This document shows positions 25,157 through 33,965 of a stretch of DNA of 64,000 nucleotides, in pieces. Every line of letters begins with the position of its first letter. Within the stretch, counting starts at the first letter, position 1. The DNA is taken from NCBI GenBank assembly GCA_017635595.1, contig JAGBLF010000031.1, positions 24,295 through 88,294 of the forward strand, given 5' to 3'. Both the position numbers and the translations under genes were made by a program. The stretch is from Alphaproteobacteria bacterium. GTDB lineage: Bacteria > Pseudomonadota > Alphaproteobacteria > RF32 > CAG-239. The notes under the pieces are model-generated. The model was not told the origin of the DNA and did no database searches. It saw nothing but the letters and a program-made list of their open reading frames with translations.

Positions 25157-25230
25157 TGGAGCGGATGAGGGGAATCGAACCCCCGTTATAAGCTTGGGAA
25201 GCTTCTATTCTACCATTGAATTACATCCGC
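25157..25230 (-). tRNA. tRNA-Gly (anticodon CCC)
   Basis: The acceptor stem GCGGATG/CATCCGC is complete, discriminator T, CCA encoded. The anticodon loop TTCCCAA gives CCC; the first pair of the anticodon stem is a G-A mismatch. Confidence 0.93.
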
Positions 25231-25285
25231 AAGACATTTCTTTTGTAATCCATAAAATCGGTTTTGACAAGCAGAAAATATTTTT

Positions 25286-27265
25286 TTATCGCATTTCCCA
25301 CAACCGACGCTTTTTATTAGGTGCAAAAGGTTTAATCAAACCGTCTTGATAAATACCGAATCCGTTACCGGTATCGAGCTTTTCTCCCTTAAACCGAACC
25401 TCGCCGGATAAGTCAAATTCAAAATCATTGACTGTACAATATTTTTCGGCGCAGCTTATTTGCGGAATTGCCAGCTTTTTAATATTTTCAAATGTTCGTA
25501 TTTTATGTTTTTGCAACTTATATTTTTCTTGCCAGATTTGTGTCAGAAAATTGTTATTTTTAAATTGCAGCATTTCGTAATGTCCGCCGTTTTTGAAGGC
25601 AATACTTTCGGCTTGCGGTGCAACGATAATGTCCGGTTGAGGTGTCGGAACAAACATCGGTAAAATGCCGGCTGTAATCAAAATTATTCCTAAGCGCCGC
25701 CATGGCCTTTGCCAAATACACAGCCAAAATCCGCCGCAAACAATTAAAATAAATCCGTAGAAAGGTAAATTGTCGCAATGCCAAACACTATGCGGTAAAT
25801 GGGCCACCCAATCGGTGATTTTATTTAATAACTCTAGCCCGATACCGAGGAATTTCAGCGGATAAAAAGCGATGCCGAACGGAATGGTCGCCAAACAAAG
25901 CAAAATTGCCGGCATTAACCATAAACCGATAAGCGGTCCGGCTAACAAATTACCCAAGCTCGTATAAACGGCAATACGCTGAAAGTGATAAAGCGAAATC
26001 GGTGCGGTGGCAATGCTGGCAACAAAATCGCACACAACAATACCGAGCAGATAATAAAAAATCTTGACTATAAAGTTTTTACCATACAGGCCGGCTGATA
26101 ATTTTGTGGCATAAACTTCATAAAAAGCAATCAGAGCATAAACAGCGGCAAATGACATTTGAAAACTGACGGAAATCAATGCTTGCGGCGCAATAACTAG
26201 AACAACCAATGCGGCAAAACTGACCATACGCATGGATATGGCTTCGCGGTCAAAAATTATGCCGATGAAGACGACCGTGGTCATAATAAAAGCACGTTCG
26301 GCAGGTGTTGCCATACCTGAAATCAGCAGATAGAGTGTGCTGAATAAAATTGCAAATCCGGCGGCGATTTTCTTGATGTTAAAACGCAAAGTAACAATCG
26401 GAAACAGAGCCAATAAAAAGCGAATAACAAAAAAGGCCAGTCCGGCAATCGTCCCTAAGTGCAAACCGGAAACCGAAAGAAAGTGCGCCAGACCGGAGTC
26501 GCGATAATTATCGGTTATATTTTGCAAAATGCGCGATTTTTCACCGATTATAATTGCATCGGCAATACCGGCCTCGTTTACGGCCAAGACCGAATCCGTA
26601 TAATCGGCAAAATTTTGGCGAAAACGGTTAACTGCCGACATAAATGATTGTGTCGGTGTCGGACACTTTATTTTGAATATCTCACTGTTTGTGTAACCGG
26701 TTGCACTCAAACTTTCGTAAAAATATTTCCGGTCAAGCTTAAAACCGTTCGGTACGGGAATCGGGCGCGGCGGAAACAGCGTGCCGACCGTTTCGATACA
26801 ATCATCGATTTCTAAGTTTTGAGGCACGGTCGCCGTCAGTCTGAAATTACCTTTGAGCGGTTTATCAAAATCTTCAACATCGGTCAGAAGCAGACGTTGT
26901 TTTCCGGTTGCCGATCGGCTGATGTCAATTATTTTGCCTTTAAGGTACGTTATTTGCCGGTCATCGATATTTTCAACACGCTTTGATTGATAGAGCGTGC
27001 GCACCTGGATATTGATAAAGCCGGACATGACAATTAAACCGGCAATAAAAAACAGATGCATATTCTTAAAACGGCATAAATAGAACAGCAACAGCCACAG
27101 TTCAAAAATACCTAAAGTCAGCCATACGGACGGTTCGGTCGGCAAAGCAAAATAAACGGCAATACCTAAGGCAAACAAAAAAGGCACAACCATCAGCCAG
27201 CGCGATTGCTCGGCGGCAAAATTTTCGGACAAGGCGGAAACGATGTTATGCCATATTTTCTTCAT
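25286..27265 (-). CDS. comEC: ComEC/Rec2-family competence membrane protein
   Basis: 659 residues. The ATG at 27265 lies inside the end of lpxB, so translation is probably coupled. After two or three N-terminal helices comes the OB-like DUF4131 region (about 100-200, LKGKIIDISRS). Then the Competence domain: AIIIGEKSRILQNITDNYRD, GLAHFLSVSGLHLG, and SGMATPAERAFIM, which are family signatures, followed by many membrane helices. The C-terminal metallo-beta-lactamase domain present in many ComEC proteins is absent; a short ~120-residue soluble tail replaces it. ComEC forms the inner-membrane channel for single-stranded DNA uptake. Confidence 0.9.
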   Translation of the reverse strand: MKKIWHNIVSALSENFAAEQSRWLMVVPFLFALGIAVYFALPTEPSVWLTLGIFELWLLLFYLCRFKNMHLFFIAGLIVMSGFINIQVRTLYQSKRVENIDDRQITYLKGKIIDISRSATGKQRLLLTDVEDFDKPLKGNFRLTATVPQNLEIDDCIETVGTLFPPRPIPVPNGFKLDRKYFYESLSATGYTNSEIFKIKCPTPTQSFMSAVNRFRQNFADYTDSVLAVNEAGIADAIIIGEKSRILQNITDNYRDSGLAHFLSVSGLHLGTIAGLAFFVIRFLLALFPIVTLRFNIKKIAAGFAILFSTLYLLISGMATPAERAFIMTTVVFIGIIFDREAISMRMVSFAALVVLVIAPQALISVSFQMSFAAVYALIAFYEVYATKLSAGLYGKNFIVKIFYYLLGIVVCDFVASIATAPISLYHFQRIAVYTSLGNLLAGPLIGLWLMPAILLCLATIPFGIAFYPLKFLGIGLELLNKITDWVAHLPHSVWHCDNLPFYGFILIVCGGFWLCIWQRPWRRLGIILITAGILPMFVPTPQPDIIVAPQAESIAFKNGGHYEMLQFKNNNFLTQIWQEKYKLQKHKIRTFENIKKLAIPQISCAEKYCTVNDFEFDLSGEVRFKGEKLDTGNGFGIYQDGLIKPFAPNKKRRLWEMR

Positions 27266-28415
27266 GTTTACGTTTAACAAATTTTATGATTGTATCGGCA
27301 GCATTTTCACTTGGGGTTTGTTCGTCCATACCGAGGAGTTTGCGAACTTTATCGAAACCTTCCATTTGGCGGTGATAAATCGGTTTGCTGGCCAAAAATT
27401 GCTCGACATACGACATAATATTCGCCGGATTGCAATCTTGCTGCAAAAGTTCCGGCACAATTTCACGTCCGAGCAGAATATTGGTCAGATTGACGTATTG
27501 AATATGGATAAAATGGCGGGCAATCCACTCGGTTAATTTAGGTACTTTATAAGCAATAATATGCGGAATATTAATAATCGCCAACTCTAAAGCCACCGTA
27601 CCGGAAGCGGCTATGGCTACATCGGCATCCTGAAAAGCGTTGCGTCGATTATCTTCGCCTTCGACAATCGTAATCGGCAAACCGGAAGCCTTGACCATTT
27701 TGTGCACTTTTTCCGAAACCGTGCTGACGGTCGGAATGGCAAACGAAAAATCTGGATATTTTTTATGCATGGTTTTAACAACTTCCAAAAAATCCGGCAA
27801 CAAGCGATCGACTTCGTTATGGCGTGAGCCTGGCAAGACCAGCATTAAGCGGTTTTTTACCGGAATTTTATTAGCCTTTTTGAATTGGCCGCGGAAATTG
27901 CCGTTAACGAGAGTGCTTTCAATCACCGGATGCCCGACAAACACCGTTTCCAAATGATACGGCGTAAAATATTTCGGTTCATTCGGGAATAAAGTGAGCA
28001 ATAAATCGATATATTTATACATGGTGCGGGCGCGTTTTTTCTTCCAAGCCCAGACTTGCGGCGCAACATAGTGCACTTGCGGAATATTCAGGTTGAGTTT
28101 GCGGATTCTTTTATGAATGCGTGCCGAAAAACTCCAACTGTCGATGGTAATAATCACATCCGGTTGTACACGGACAATATCGGCAACCGTTTCGGACATG
28201 CGGCGCAGAATCCGCGGAATGCTCGGAATAACCTCGGCTATGCCCATAACCGCCAGTTCACTGACATTAAACAGCGATTTTAGGCCTTGCGCCTGCATAC
28301 TTTCACTGCCCAAGCCGAAAAATTCGGCTTTTTTATCCTTAGTGCGAATCGCTTTCATCAAGCGGCCGCCTAAGGCATCACCGGACGGCTCGCCGGCAAT
28401 TAAATAATACTTCAT
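27246..28415 (-). CDS. lpxB: Lipid-A-disaccharide synthase
   Basis: 389 residues, the family size. The N-terminus has AGEPSGDALGGRLMKAI, then HYVAPQVWAWKKKRA (about 114-128) and FVGHPVIES, all LpxB signatures. LpxB joins lipid X and UDP-2,3-diacylglucosamine to make the lipid A disaccharide on the cytoplasmic face of the inner membrane. It overlaps the lpxI stop by 4 bases and overlaps comEC by 20 bases, so the three are one operon. The pairing with LpxI upstream supplies lipid X directly. Confidence 0.96.
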   Translation of the reverse strand: MKYYLIAGEPSGDALGGRLMKAIRTKDKKAEFFGLGSESMQAQGLKSLFNVSELAVMGIAEVIPSIPRILRRMSETVADIVRVQPDVIITIDSWSFSARIHKRIRKLNLNIPQVHYVAPQVWAWKKKRARTMYKYIDLLLTLFPNEPKYFTPYHLETVFVGHPVIESTLVNGNFRGQFKKANKIPVKNRLMLVLPGSRHNEVDRLLPDFLEVVKTMHKKYPDFSFAIPTVSTVSEKVHKMVKASGLPITIVEGEDNRRNAFQDADVAIAASGTVALELAIINIPHIIAYKVPKLTEWIARHFIHIQYVNLTNILLGREIVPELLQQDCNPANIMSYVEQFLASKPIYHRQMEGFDKVRKLLGMDEQTPSENAADTIIKFVKRKHEENMA

Positions 28416-29251
28416 TTATTATCCTCCGTCGGGGTAATTCCCGTAATAAACATACCGTATTTGTCAGCAAGCTTAATGACTTCCGGCTCGTTGACAATCA
28501 GCGCGTTGCCGGCATGGACGGCTATACCGCGCATTCCGGCTTTATGCAAATTTTCAATAGTTGTTGTGCCGATGGTCGGTAAATCGATTCGCATATCTTG
28601 CTGCGGTTTGCGTAATTTGACTAAAATACCGCCGGCACCTTTGCGTTGATACGTGCCGCAACGTTCGATTAATTTATCGGTGCCTTCAATACCTTCAGCA
28701 CCTAAAACCAAGCCCTGCTGAACGATAACCGATTGTCCGACATCCAAACGCCCGAGGGTTAAAGCCACTTCGATACCACGCTCGATATCCGCCAAAGCCT
28801 GCTTATCCGGCTTGGTTTTGGTCAGCAGACCTTTTTTTACCAGCAATTCCGGCATAACTTCGTGAATACCGACCACACGCATATTTTCCGATTCGATTTC
28901 GGTGATTAGGGCACGCAAAATCCCGTCATCGCCGAGCGATTTAAAACCGATTTTGGCAAAAAACGCCGTGGTACGCAAATCCGGTACCAAATCGGCAAAA
29001 GACGGGCGATGAATGGTGCCGATCATCACAATTTCTGCAACTTTTTCATCGGCCATGGTCTTAAAACCGGTGCCGGCTTGCCCGATACGAATCCATTTAT
29101 GCGGAATATTCGGTGAAAAGACAGCTTTGTCGGCATTGTTTTCGATAGCCAACACAAAGTAGTCGCGATTAGTTTGAATGCAATGATTTATCAGAATTTG
29201 CGGTAAAATTCCGCCGCCGGCGATAATGCCGAGTTTTCTTTTGGTTACCAT
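28412..29251 (-). CDS. lpxI: UDP-2,3-diacylglucosamine diphosphatase LpxI
   Basis: 279 residues of the DUF1009/LpxI family: GIIAGGGILPQILINHC at the start, then SLGDDGILRAL, ALADIERGIEVALTLGRLDVGQSVIVQQG, and AGMRGIAVHAGNALIV near the end. LpxI cleaves UDP-2,3-diacylglucosamine to lipid X and is the alphaproteobacterial replacement for LpxH. It overlaps lpxB by ATGA, as expected for coupled synthesis of consecutive enzymes. No other lpx gene lies upstream here; lpxA/lpxD must be elsewhere. Confidence 0.95.
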   Translation of the reverse strand: MVTKRKLGIIAGGGILPQILINHCIQTNRDYFVLAIENNADKAVFSPNIPHKWIRIGQAGTGFKTMADEKVAEIVMIGTIHRPSFADLVPDLRTTAFFAKIGFKSLGDDGILRALITEIESENMRVVGIHEVMPELLVKKGLLTKTKPDKQALADIERGIEVALTLGRLDVGQSVIVQQGLVLGAEGIEGTDKLIERCGTYQRKGAGGILVKLRKPQQDMRIDLPTIGTTTIENLHKAGMRGIAVHAGNALIVNEPEVIKLADKYGMFITGITPTEDNK

Positions 29252-29361
29252 AATTAACAGCCGTTTATATGTTTAAGTTGGTTTGATATTATCAAATATG
29301 CCGATAAATACAAGTTTTTTTTAAATAATCGAAAAAAGTTGATTTTTTTATAAATAAAGAG

Positions 29362-29390
29362 TTGACAAAAATAATTATGTATGTTATAAA
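29362..29390 (+). promoter_or_regulatory. Strong sigma70 promoter of the orphan gene at 29439
   Basis: TTGACA (29362-29367) and TATAAA (29385-29390) are 17 bases apart. The same layout, with matching GT before the -10, recurs at 29837. Confidence 0.8.
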
Positions 29391-29438
29391 AATAGACAAA
29401 TAATAATCATTTATAAACATATTAAACTTTTAAGCATT

Positions 29439-29735
29439 ATGACAAACGTTAGAACAAACAACGGTAGTGAGAAATTAGTGAATGTCGCAGGCATGATGGT
29501 CACTCCAGACAAAGTTGAAGCACGCCTTGCAGCTCTTGCCCGCGGTCGTCGTATCCACCAGGAGATGGTCCAGGCACAGAATGAGCTTCGTGCCGAGGAA
29601 ACCGCACATCTGCTTGAGCGCGGCTACACGCAAGTTGAGATAAACAACTTGTTCCGCCAGCGCCACTTGGAGGACTTGGAATATCGTGGTTTCGGTGTAT
29701 CCAAGAGAGTACCCCGCGTGAAGCGCCCTGCCTAA
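29439..29735 (+). CDS. Orphan small protein, unknown
   Basis: 98 residues, basic, mostly helical, with an Arg/Glu/Gln-rich middle (ARLAALARGRRIHQEMVQAQ, then LLERGYTQVEINNLFRQR) and a basic tail RVPRVKRPA. No family is recognised. Codon use is striking: GAG, CAG, CTT, CGC, TTC and AAC are preferred, where neighbours use GAA, CAA, TTG/TTA, TTT and AAT. No Shine-Dalgarno is visible. A strong promoter and its own terminator make it a one-gene unit. Recent acquisition or an unusual expression mode are both possible. Confidence 0.65.
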   Translation: MTNVRTNNGSEKLVNVAGMMVTPDKVEARLAALARGRRIHQEMVQAQNELRAEETAHLLERGYTQVEINNLFRQRHLEDLEYRGFGVSKRVPRVKRPA

Positions 29736-29756
29736 CTACCCTAGAGTCTTACTCGG

Positions 29757-29798
29757 AAGAGGTTTTCAGCTAAAAAGCTGTTAACCTCTTTTTTTTGC
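29757..29798 (+). terminator. Terminator of the orphan gene at 29439
   Basis: AAGAGGTT and AACCTCTT pair, with an inner CAGCT/AGCTG stem, followed by eight Ts. Confidence 0.88.
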
Positions 29799-29836
29799 GC
29801 TCGTAACCAAAGCAGTGCGAATATTAAAAAAAAGTG

Positions 29837-29865
29837 TTGACAAAATAAGGAAAAAGCGTTATAAA
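29837..29865 (+). promoter_or_regulatory. Strong sigma70 promoter of the orphan gene at 29920
   Basis: TTGACA (29837-29842) and TATAAA (29860-29865) are 17 bases apart. Confidence 0.8.
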
Positions 29866-29919
29866 TACGCCAATTCTTCAATTATATAGATTATTATTTA
29901 TTCTTTTATTCAATATATA

Positions 29920-30261
29920 TTGACTATGAACACAAGCTTTGACAAAGTGGTGGTTCTGATTCAAGTGTCGGAACACCTACCGTTCAACCAGCGACCCCAC
30001 ATTTTGGACTACGAAAATGAGCATATCTTGCACATTTTCCCGTGCTTCAAGACGGTCGATGGTGCTTATGCAGATTTGCGGACCGGAAAAAAGATGAAAA
30101 AGACGGAAAATATGGAGGAATGGAATGTGTTGACAGGAACCGTTTTCCAGTATCCCGATAACAAGAAATTCTTGATTTCCCGCCGCTATGCAGATCGACA
30201 GCTATTGGTTCTGGAAACAGACGAGGTCAGATCTACAATGATCTTACGTAAAGTAAAGTAG
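29920..30261 (+). CDS. Orphan small protein, unknown
   Basis: 113 residues, no signal peptide or membrane helix, mixed alpha/beta composition, with one Cys and a basic end (STMILRKVK). No family is recognised. Like its upstream neighbour it uses TTC, AAC, CAC, CAG and CCC codons uncommon in the surrounding genes, has no Shine-Dalgarno, and has its own strong promoter and terminator. The two genes show no clear sequence similarity to each other. They sit just before the REP-like array. Confidence 0.6.
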   Translation: MTMNTSFDKVVVLIQVSEHLPFNQRPHILDYENEHILHIFPCFKTVDGAYADLRTGKKMKKTENMEEWNVLTGTVFQYPDNKKFLISRRYADRQLLVLETDEVRSTMILRKVK

Positions 30262-30282
30262 TTTATGGTCTCGTGTGTATAC

Positions 30283-30326
30283 AAAAAAGGCTTTTTCCTC
30301 AATAACGCGGGAATAAGCCTTTTTTG
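30283..30326 (+). terminator. Terminator of the orphan gene at 29920
   Basis: AAAAAAGGCTT and AAGCCTTTTTT pair, followed by Ts. Confidence 0.85.
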
Positions 30327-30346
30327 TTTTTTGGTGGTTAGTAAAA

Positions 30347-30783
30347 AAACGGCTGGGATTCTCGACACGGCTTTGCTTGGCAAGAATGACATTTTTAATA
30401 ATACAGTCATCATTGCGAAAGCGAGGATCTCGGCCGAATCATAAAGTAGCCGGGATTCTCGACACGGCTTCGCCGGTCAAGAATGACATTTTAATAATAC
30501 AGTCATCCTTGCGAAAGCGAGGATCTCGGTCGAATCATTAAGCAGCCGGGATTCTCGAGCCGTTGGCTCAAGAATGACATTTTTAAAACATTACAGTCAT
30601 CCTTGCGAATGCGAGGATCTCGGCCGAATCATTAAGAAGCAGGGATTCTCGACACGGCTTTGCCGGTCAAGAATGACATTGAATAGGCCGGGATTCTCGA
30701 CACGGCTTCGCCGGTCAAGAATGACATTTTTAATAATACAGTCATCCTTGCGAAAGCGAGGATCTCGGCCGAATCATTATTTG
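30347..30783. repeat. REP-like palindromic repeat array, left of the pilin gene
   Basis: Five copies of a GGGATTCTCG...CAAGAATGAC half and four of the reverse-type GTCATCCTTGCGAAAGCGAGGATCTCGG half alternate. Each half folds on itself, and the two halves are inverted relatives. Variation is in the loop (ACACGGCTTCGCCGGT versus AGCCGTTGGCT). The unit recurs right of the pilin gene. The rest of the gap up to 30958 is AT-rich; only the pilin ribosome-binding site (AAAGGAG) is clear there. Confidence 0.85.
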
Positions 30784-30958
30784 CCGCGGTGTGATAAAAG
30801 TTATATACCTCTTATAACTATGCCTAAAGTTATATGCCCTAAGTCGTATTGCAAAAAAAATAAATTCGTGTTATTAATGAAATTGTAATAAATTAAAATG
30901 TATGCTGAGTCAGCTTTGTTTAACAGACAAGCGAACTAAATTTAAAAGGAGAAAAACA

Positions 30959-31627
30959 ATGAGAGTTAATGAATCCGGTCGTTCAATGATTGAAATGCTC
31001 GGCGTGTTGGCCATTATCGGTGTGTTATCGGTTGGTGGTATTGCCGGTTATTCAAAAGCTATGACCAAATATAAAACAAATAAAGTTGTTGACCAAATGA
31101 CAATGATTGTTACCAACATTCGTACATTGTATGCTCAACAAACAACTTATAACGGTTTGAATAACGTAAATGCTATTAATATGGGTGTTATTCCGGATGA
31201 AATGGGTACCGATGCCAGTACGGGTAATTTGGTAAATGCTTTTGCCGGTCCGGTATTTATCAGTCATGCTAAATTGTCTTCAAATACTGTAACAGATCCG
31301 AATGGCGATAAAGCTTTCGTTTTAACATATTCAGGTTTACCGCGTGAAGCTTGCGTTACTTTGGCTACAGGTGACTGGGGGTCAGGTTCTTCAGCCGGTT
31401 TGGTCGGTGTAGGTGCTTATGGTACAGCTAAAACCGCAGCTGAACCAGAAAATACTCGTTTGGTTTTGACTGATACAGCTTCTTGTGCCGGTGCAGCAGC
31501 GGCCGGTAGTGCAGTTGCTTGTCCTGGCGGCTCTAATACACCGGTTCCAATGCAAGTTAGTAAAGCAGCTAGTGCTTGTTCTTGCGGTACAGCATCTTCA
31601 TGCTCAATTACATGGAAATACTACTGA
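30959..31627 (+). CDS. Type IV pilin-like protein (GRSMIEMLG leader)
   Basis: 222 residues. The start at 30959, not an upstream in-frame ATG, is set by AAAGGAG 6 bases ahead and by the short leader MRVNESG^RSMIEMLG with Glu at +5. A hydrophobic helix follows (about 15-30). The C-terminal domain shares EACVTLATGDW, a VACPGG turn, CSCGTASSCSITWKYY with the gene at 14542-15198. Codon bias toward GGT, GCT and GTT and the strong RBS suggest high expression, so this may be a main pilin. It is flanked on both sides by REP-like arrays and has its own terminator. Confidence 0.85.
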   Translation: MRVNESGRSMIEMLGVLAIIGVLSVGGIAGYSKAMTKYKTNKVVDQMTMIVTNIRTLYAQQTTYNGLNNVNAINMGVIPDEMGTDASTGNLVNAFAGPVFISHAKLSSNTVTDPNGDKAFVLTYSGLPREACVTLATGDWGSGSSAGLVGVGAYGTAKTAAEPENTRLVLTDTASCAGAAAAGSAVACPGGSNTPVPMQVSKAASACSCGTASSCSITWKYY

Positions 31628-31650
31628 TATCTTGATTTGATATCATAATC

Positions 31651-31686
31651 AAAAAAGTCTCTGAGGCGATTCGGAGACTTTTTTTG
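31651..31686 (+). terminator. Terminator of the pilin gene
   Basis: AAAAAAGTCTC and GAGACTTTTTT pair around TGAGGCGATTCG, then Ts. Confidence 0.9.
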
Positions 31687-31687
31687 A

Positions 31688-31977
31688 TTCAGCCGGGATT
31701 CTCGACACGGCTTCGCCGGTCAAGAATGACAGTTTATGTTTTAGTCATCCTTGGACTTTTTATTTTTTTTACAGTCATCCTTGCGAAAGCGAGGATCTCG
31801 GCCGAATCATTAAGCAGCCGGGATTCTCGACACGGCTTTGCCGGTCAAGAATGACATTGAATAGGCCGGGATTCTCGAGCCGTTGGCTCAAGAATGACGT
31901 TTTAAAACATTACAGTCATCCTTGGACTTTTTATTTTTTTAGTCATCCTTGGACGTTAGTCCGAGGATCTCGGCTAT
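31688..31977. repeat. REP-like palindromic repeat array, right of the pilin gene
   Basis: Three GGGATTCTCG halves and two GAGGATCTCGG halves of the same family as 30347-30783 are here, mixed with shortened copies (GTCATCCTTGGACTTTT twice). The array ends 12 bases before the tkt stop. Confidence 0.85.
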
Positions 31978-31989
31978 TTTCTCAATGCC

Positions 31990-33954
31990 TTATAAGTATT
32001 TTTTGGTTGCCGCAACAATATTTTCAGCCGTAATGCCGAAGTGCGCATAAACTTCATCGCCTTTGCCGGAGGCGCCGAAGCTATTCATACCGATAACAGT
32101 ACCTTCTAAGCCGACATAACGTTCCCACCCGTAAGTGGCTGCCGCTTCTATGGCAATGCGCGGGGCCGTGCCTAAAACAGCCTTTTTATATTCAGGCTCT
32201 TGTCTGTCAAATAATTCGGTACACGGCATAGATACGACATTGACACCGATACCCTCATTAGCCAGTTGCTTTTGGGCGGCAACGGCCAAAGATACTTCGG
32301 TACCGGTTGCAATTAAGGTAGCTTTAACCGGTAATGTCGAAGCTGAGATAATATAGCCACCTTTGGCTGTAAGATTCTCTTTACTATCTTGTCTTAATGT
32401 CGGAACGCTTTGGCGCGATAAAGCCAATATGCTCGGCGTATGCTCGGATTCGATTGCCAACTGCCAGGATTCGGCTGTTTCAACCACATCGCAAGGGCGA
32501 AATGTGTTGATGTTCGGCATGGCGCGATATGAAGCCAAGTGTTCAATCGGTTGGTGTGTCGGGCCGTCTTCGCCGACACCGATGGAGTCGTGCGTTAAAA
32601 CATAAATAACTCTTGTTCCCATTAAAGCCGATAAACGCATTGCCGGACGAACATAGTCGGAGAATACGAAGAATGTTCCGCCGTAAGGAATAACACCGCC
32701 GTGTAAAGCCATACCATTCATAATGGCACCCATGACGTGCTCTCTGATACCGTACATCACATTATTGCCGTTATAATCGGCGGCAGTAATGGTTTTCATG
32801 CCGTTGACAAAGGTTAAGTTAGAGGCGGCTAAGTCGGCTGAACCGCCGATGATTTGGGGAATATACGGAACAATGTTTTCTAAGCACATTTGCGAGGCTT
32901 TGCGGGTTGCAACTTTTGTTTGCTCTTTAATGGTTTTTTCTTTGAGTTCGTTAAGAGCTTTATCCCAATTTTGCGGCAATTCATCATTAATATAAGCATT
33001 AAACTCTTTATTAGCTTCGGATTTTTCTAACCATTCCCGATATAATGCGGCCGATTTTTGACCGGCAGCACGCCATGTGGCCATAACTTCGTTCGGAATT
33101 TCAAACGGTTCGTATTCCCAACCGAGTTGTTTTTTCATCAAAGCCAGTTCTTCGGCTCCGAGCGGTGAACCGTGAACTTTAGATGTTCCTTGCTTGTTAG
33201 GGGCACCGAAACCGATGGTTGTTTTGCAGGCAATCAATGTCGGTTTATCCGATTTCTGAGCCTGTTCAACAGCCTGCATTATTTCATCATAATTATGGCC
33301 GTTAATTTTGATAACATTCCAGCCGACAGCCTTAAAACGCGCTTCCTGATCGGTGGCGTTTGCTTTGTCAACGGTGCCGTCAATAGTGATATTGTTATTA
33401 TCCCAAAAGACAATTAATTTGTTTAATTTCCATAAACCGGCTAACGATATGGCCTCTTCGGAAATACCCTCCATTAAACAACCGTCGCCGCACATAACAT
33501 AAGTGTAGTGATTGCATAAATCATCGCCGAATTTGGCGTTGATAACGCGTTCGGCCAATGCCATGCCGACCGCCGAAGATATACCTTGTCCGAGCGGACC
33601 GGTTGTCATATCAATACCCTCTAGATGGCCGTATTCCGGATGTCCGGCGGTTTTCGAACCGAGCTGACGGAAGTTCTTGATATCATCCAGCGTAATATCC
33701 GGATAACCCAAAAGATAAAATAACGAATACAACAGCATAGAACCGTGACCGGCCGATAAAACAAAACGATCGCGGTTAAACCAACGCGGTGCGTCCGGAT
33801 TAATATGTAAGTATTTGCCAAACAATACGGCGGCGACATCAGCCATACCGAGCGGCATTCCCGGATGTCCGGAGTTGGCTTTTTCAATCGCTTCGGCACT
33901 TAAAAATCGAATCGCATTTGCCATTTGTTGCAGTTTTTGATTGTTCAAACTCAT
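31990..33954 (-). CDS. tkt: Transketolase
   Basis: 654 residues. Thiamine diphosphate-binding features are clear: SGHPGMPLGMADVAAVL at the N-terminus, then TTGPLGQGISSAVGMALAER and GDGCLMEGISEEA (GDG motif, about 155-167), and the central HDSIGVGEDGPTHQPIEHL (about 455-473). Transketolase moves two-carbon units in the pentose phosphate pathway in the cytoplasm. The gene is followed on the same strand side by the right REP array and preceded, 11 bases away, by the TrmA-type methyltransferase gene, so the two may be co-transcribed. Confidence 0.97.
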   Translation of the reverse strand: MSLNNQKLQQMANAIRFLSAEAIEKANSGHPGMPLGMADVAAVLFGKYLHINPDAPRWFNRDRFVLSAGHGSMLLYSLFYLLGYPDITLDDIKNFRQLGSKTAGHPEYGHLEGIDMTTGPLGQGISSAVGMALAERVINAKFGDDLCNHYTYVMCGDGCLMEGISEEAISLAGLWKLNKLIVFWDNNNITIDGTVDKANATDQEARFKAVGWNVIKINGHNYDEIMQAVEQAQKSDKPTLIACKTTIGFGAPNKQGTSKVHGSPLGAEELALMKKQLGWEYEPFEIPNEVMATWRAAGQKSAALYREWLEKSEANKEFNAYINDELPQNWDKALNELKEKTIKEQTKVATRKASQMCLENIVPYIPQIIGGSADLAASNLTFVNGMKTITAADYNGNNVMYGIREHVMGAIMNGMALHGGVIPYGGTFFVFSDYVRPAMRLSALMGTRVIYVLTHDSIGVGEDGPTHQPIEHLASYRAMPNINTFRPCDVVETAESWQLAIESEHTPSILALSRQSVPTLRQDSKENLTAKGGYIISASTLPVKATLIATGTEVSLAVAAQKQLANEGIGVNVVSMPCTELFDRQEPEYKKAVLGTAPRIAIEAAATYGWERYVGLEGTVIGMNSFGASGKGDEVYAHFGITAENIVAATKKYL

Positions 33955-33965
33955 TATTTTCTCCT

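Noticed and set aside
24704..25349. Short open frames with a shared MFVSRSPLKPKKAPFRELFI start behind tRNA-Gly
   Set aside because: They are produced by the duplicated 85-bp segment and terminator; the sequence is the tRNA-linked repeat.
30347..31977. CRISPR array
   Set aside because: Repeats are palindromic halves in both orientations with short, non-unique gaps of varied length; no cas genes are near.
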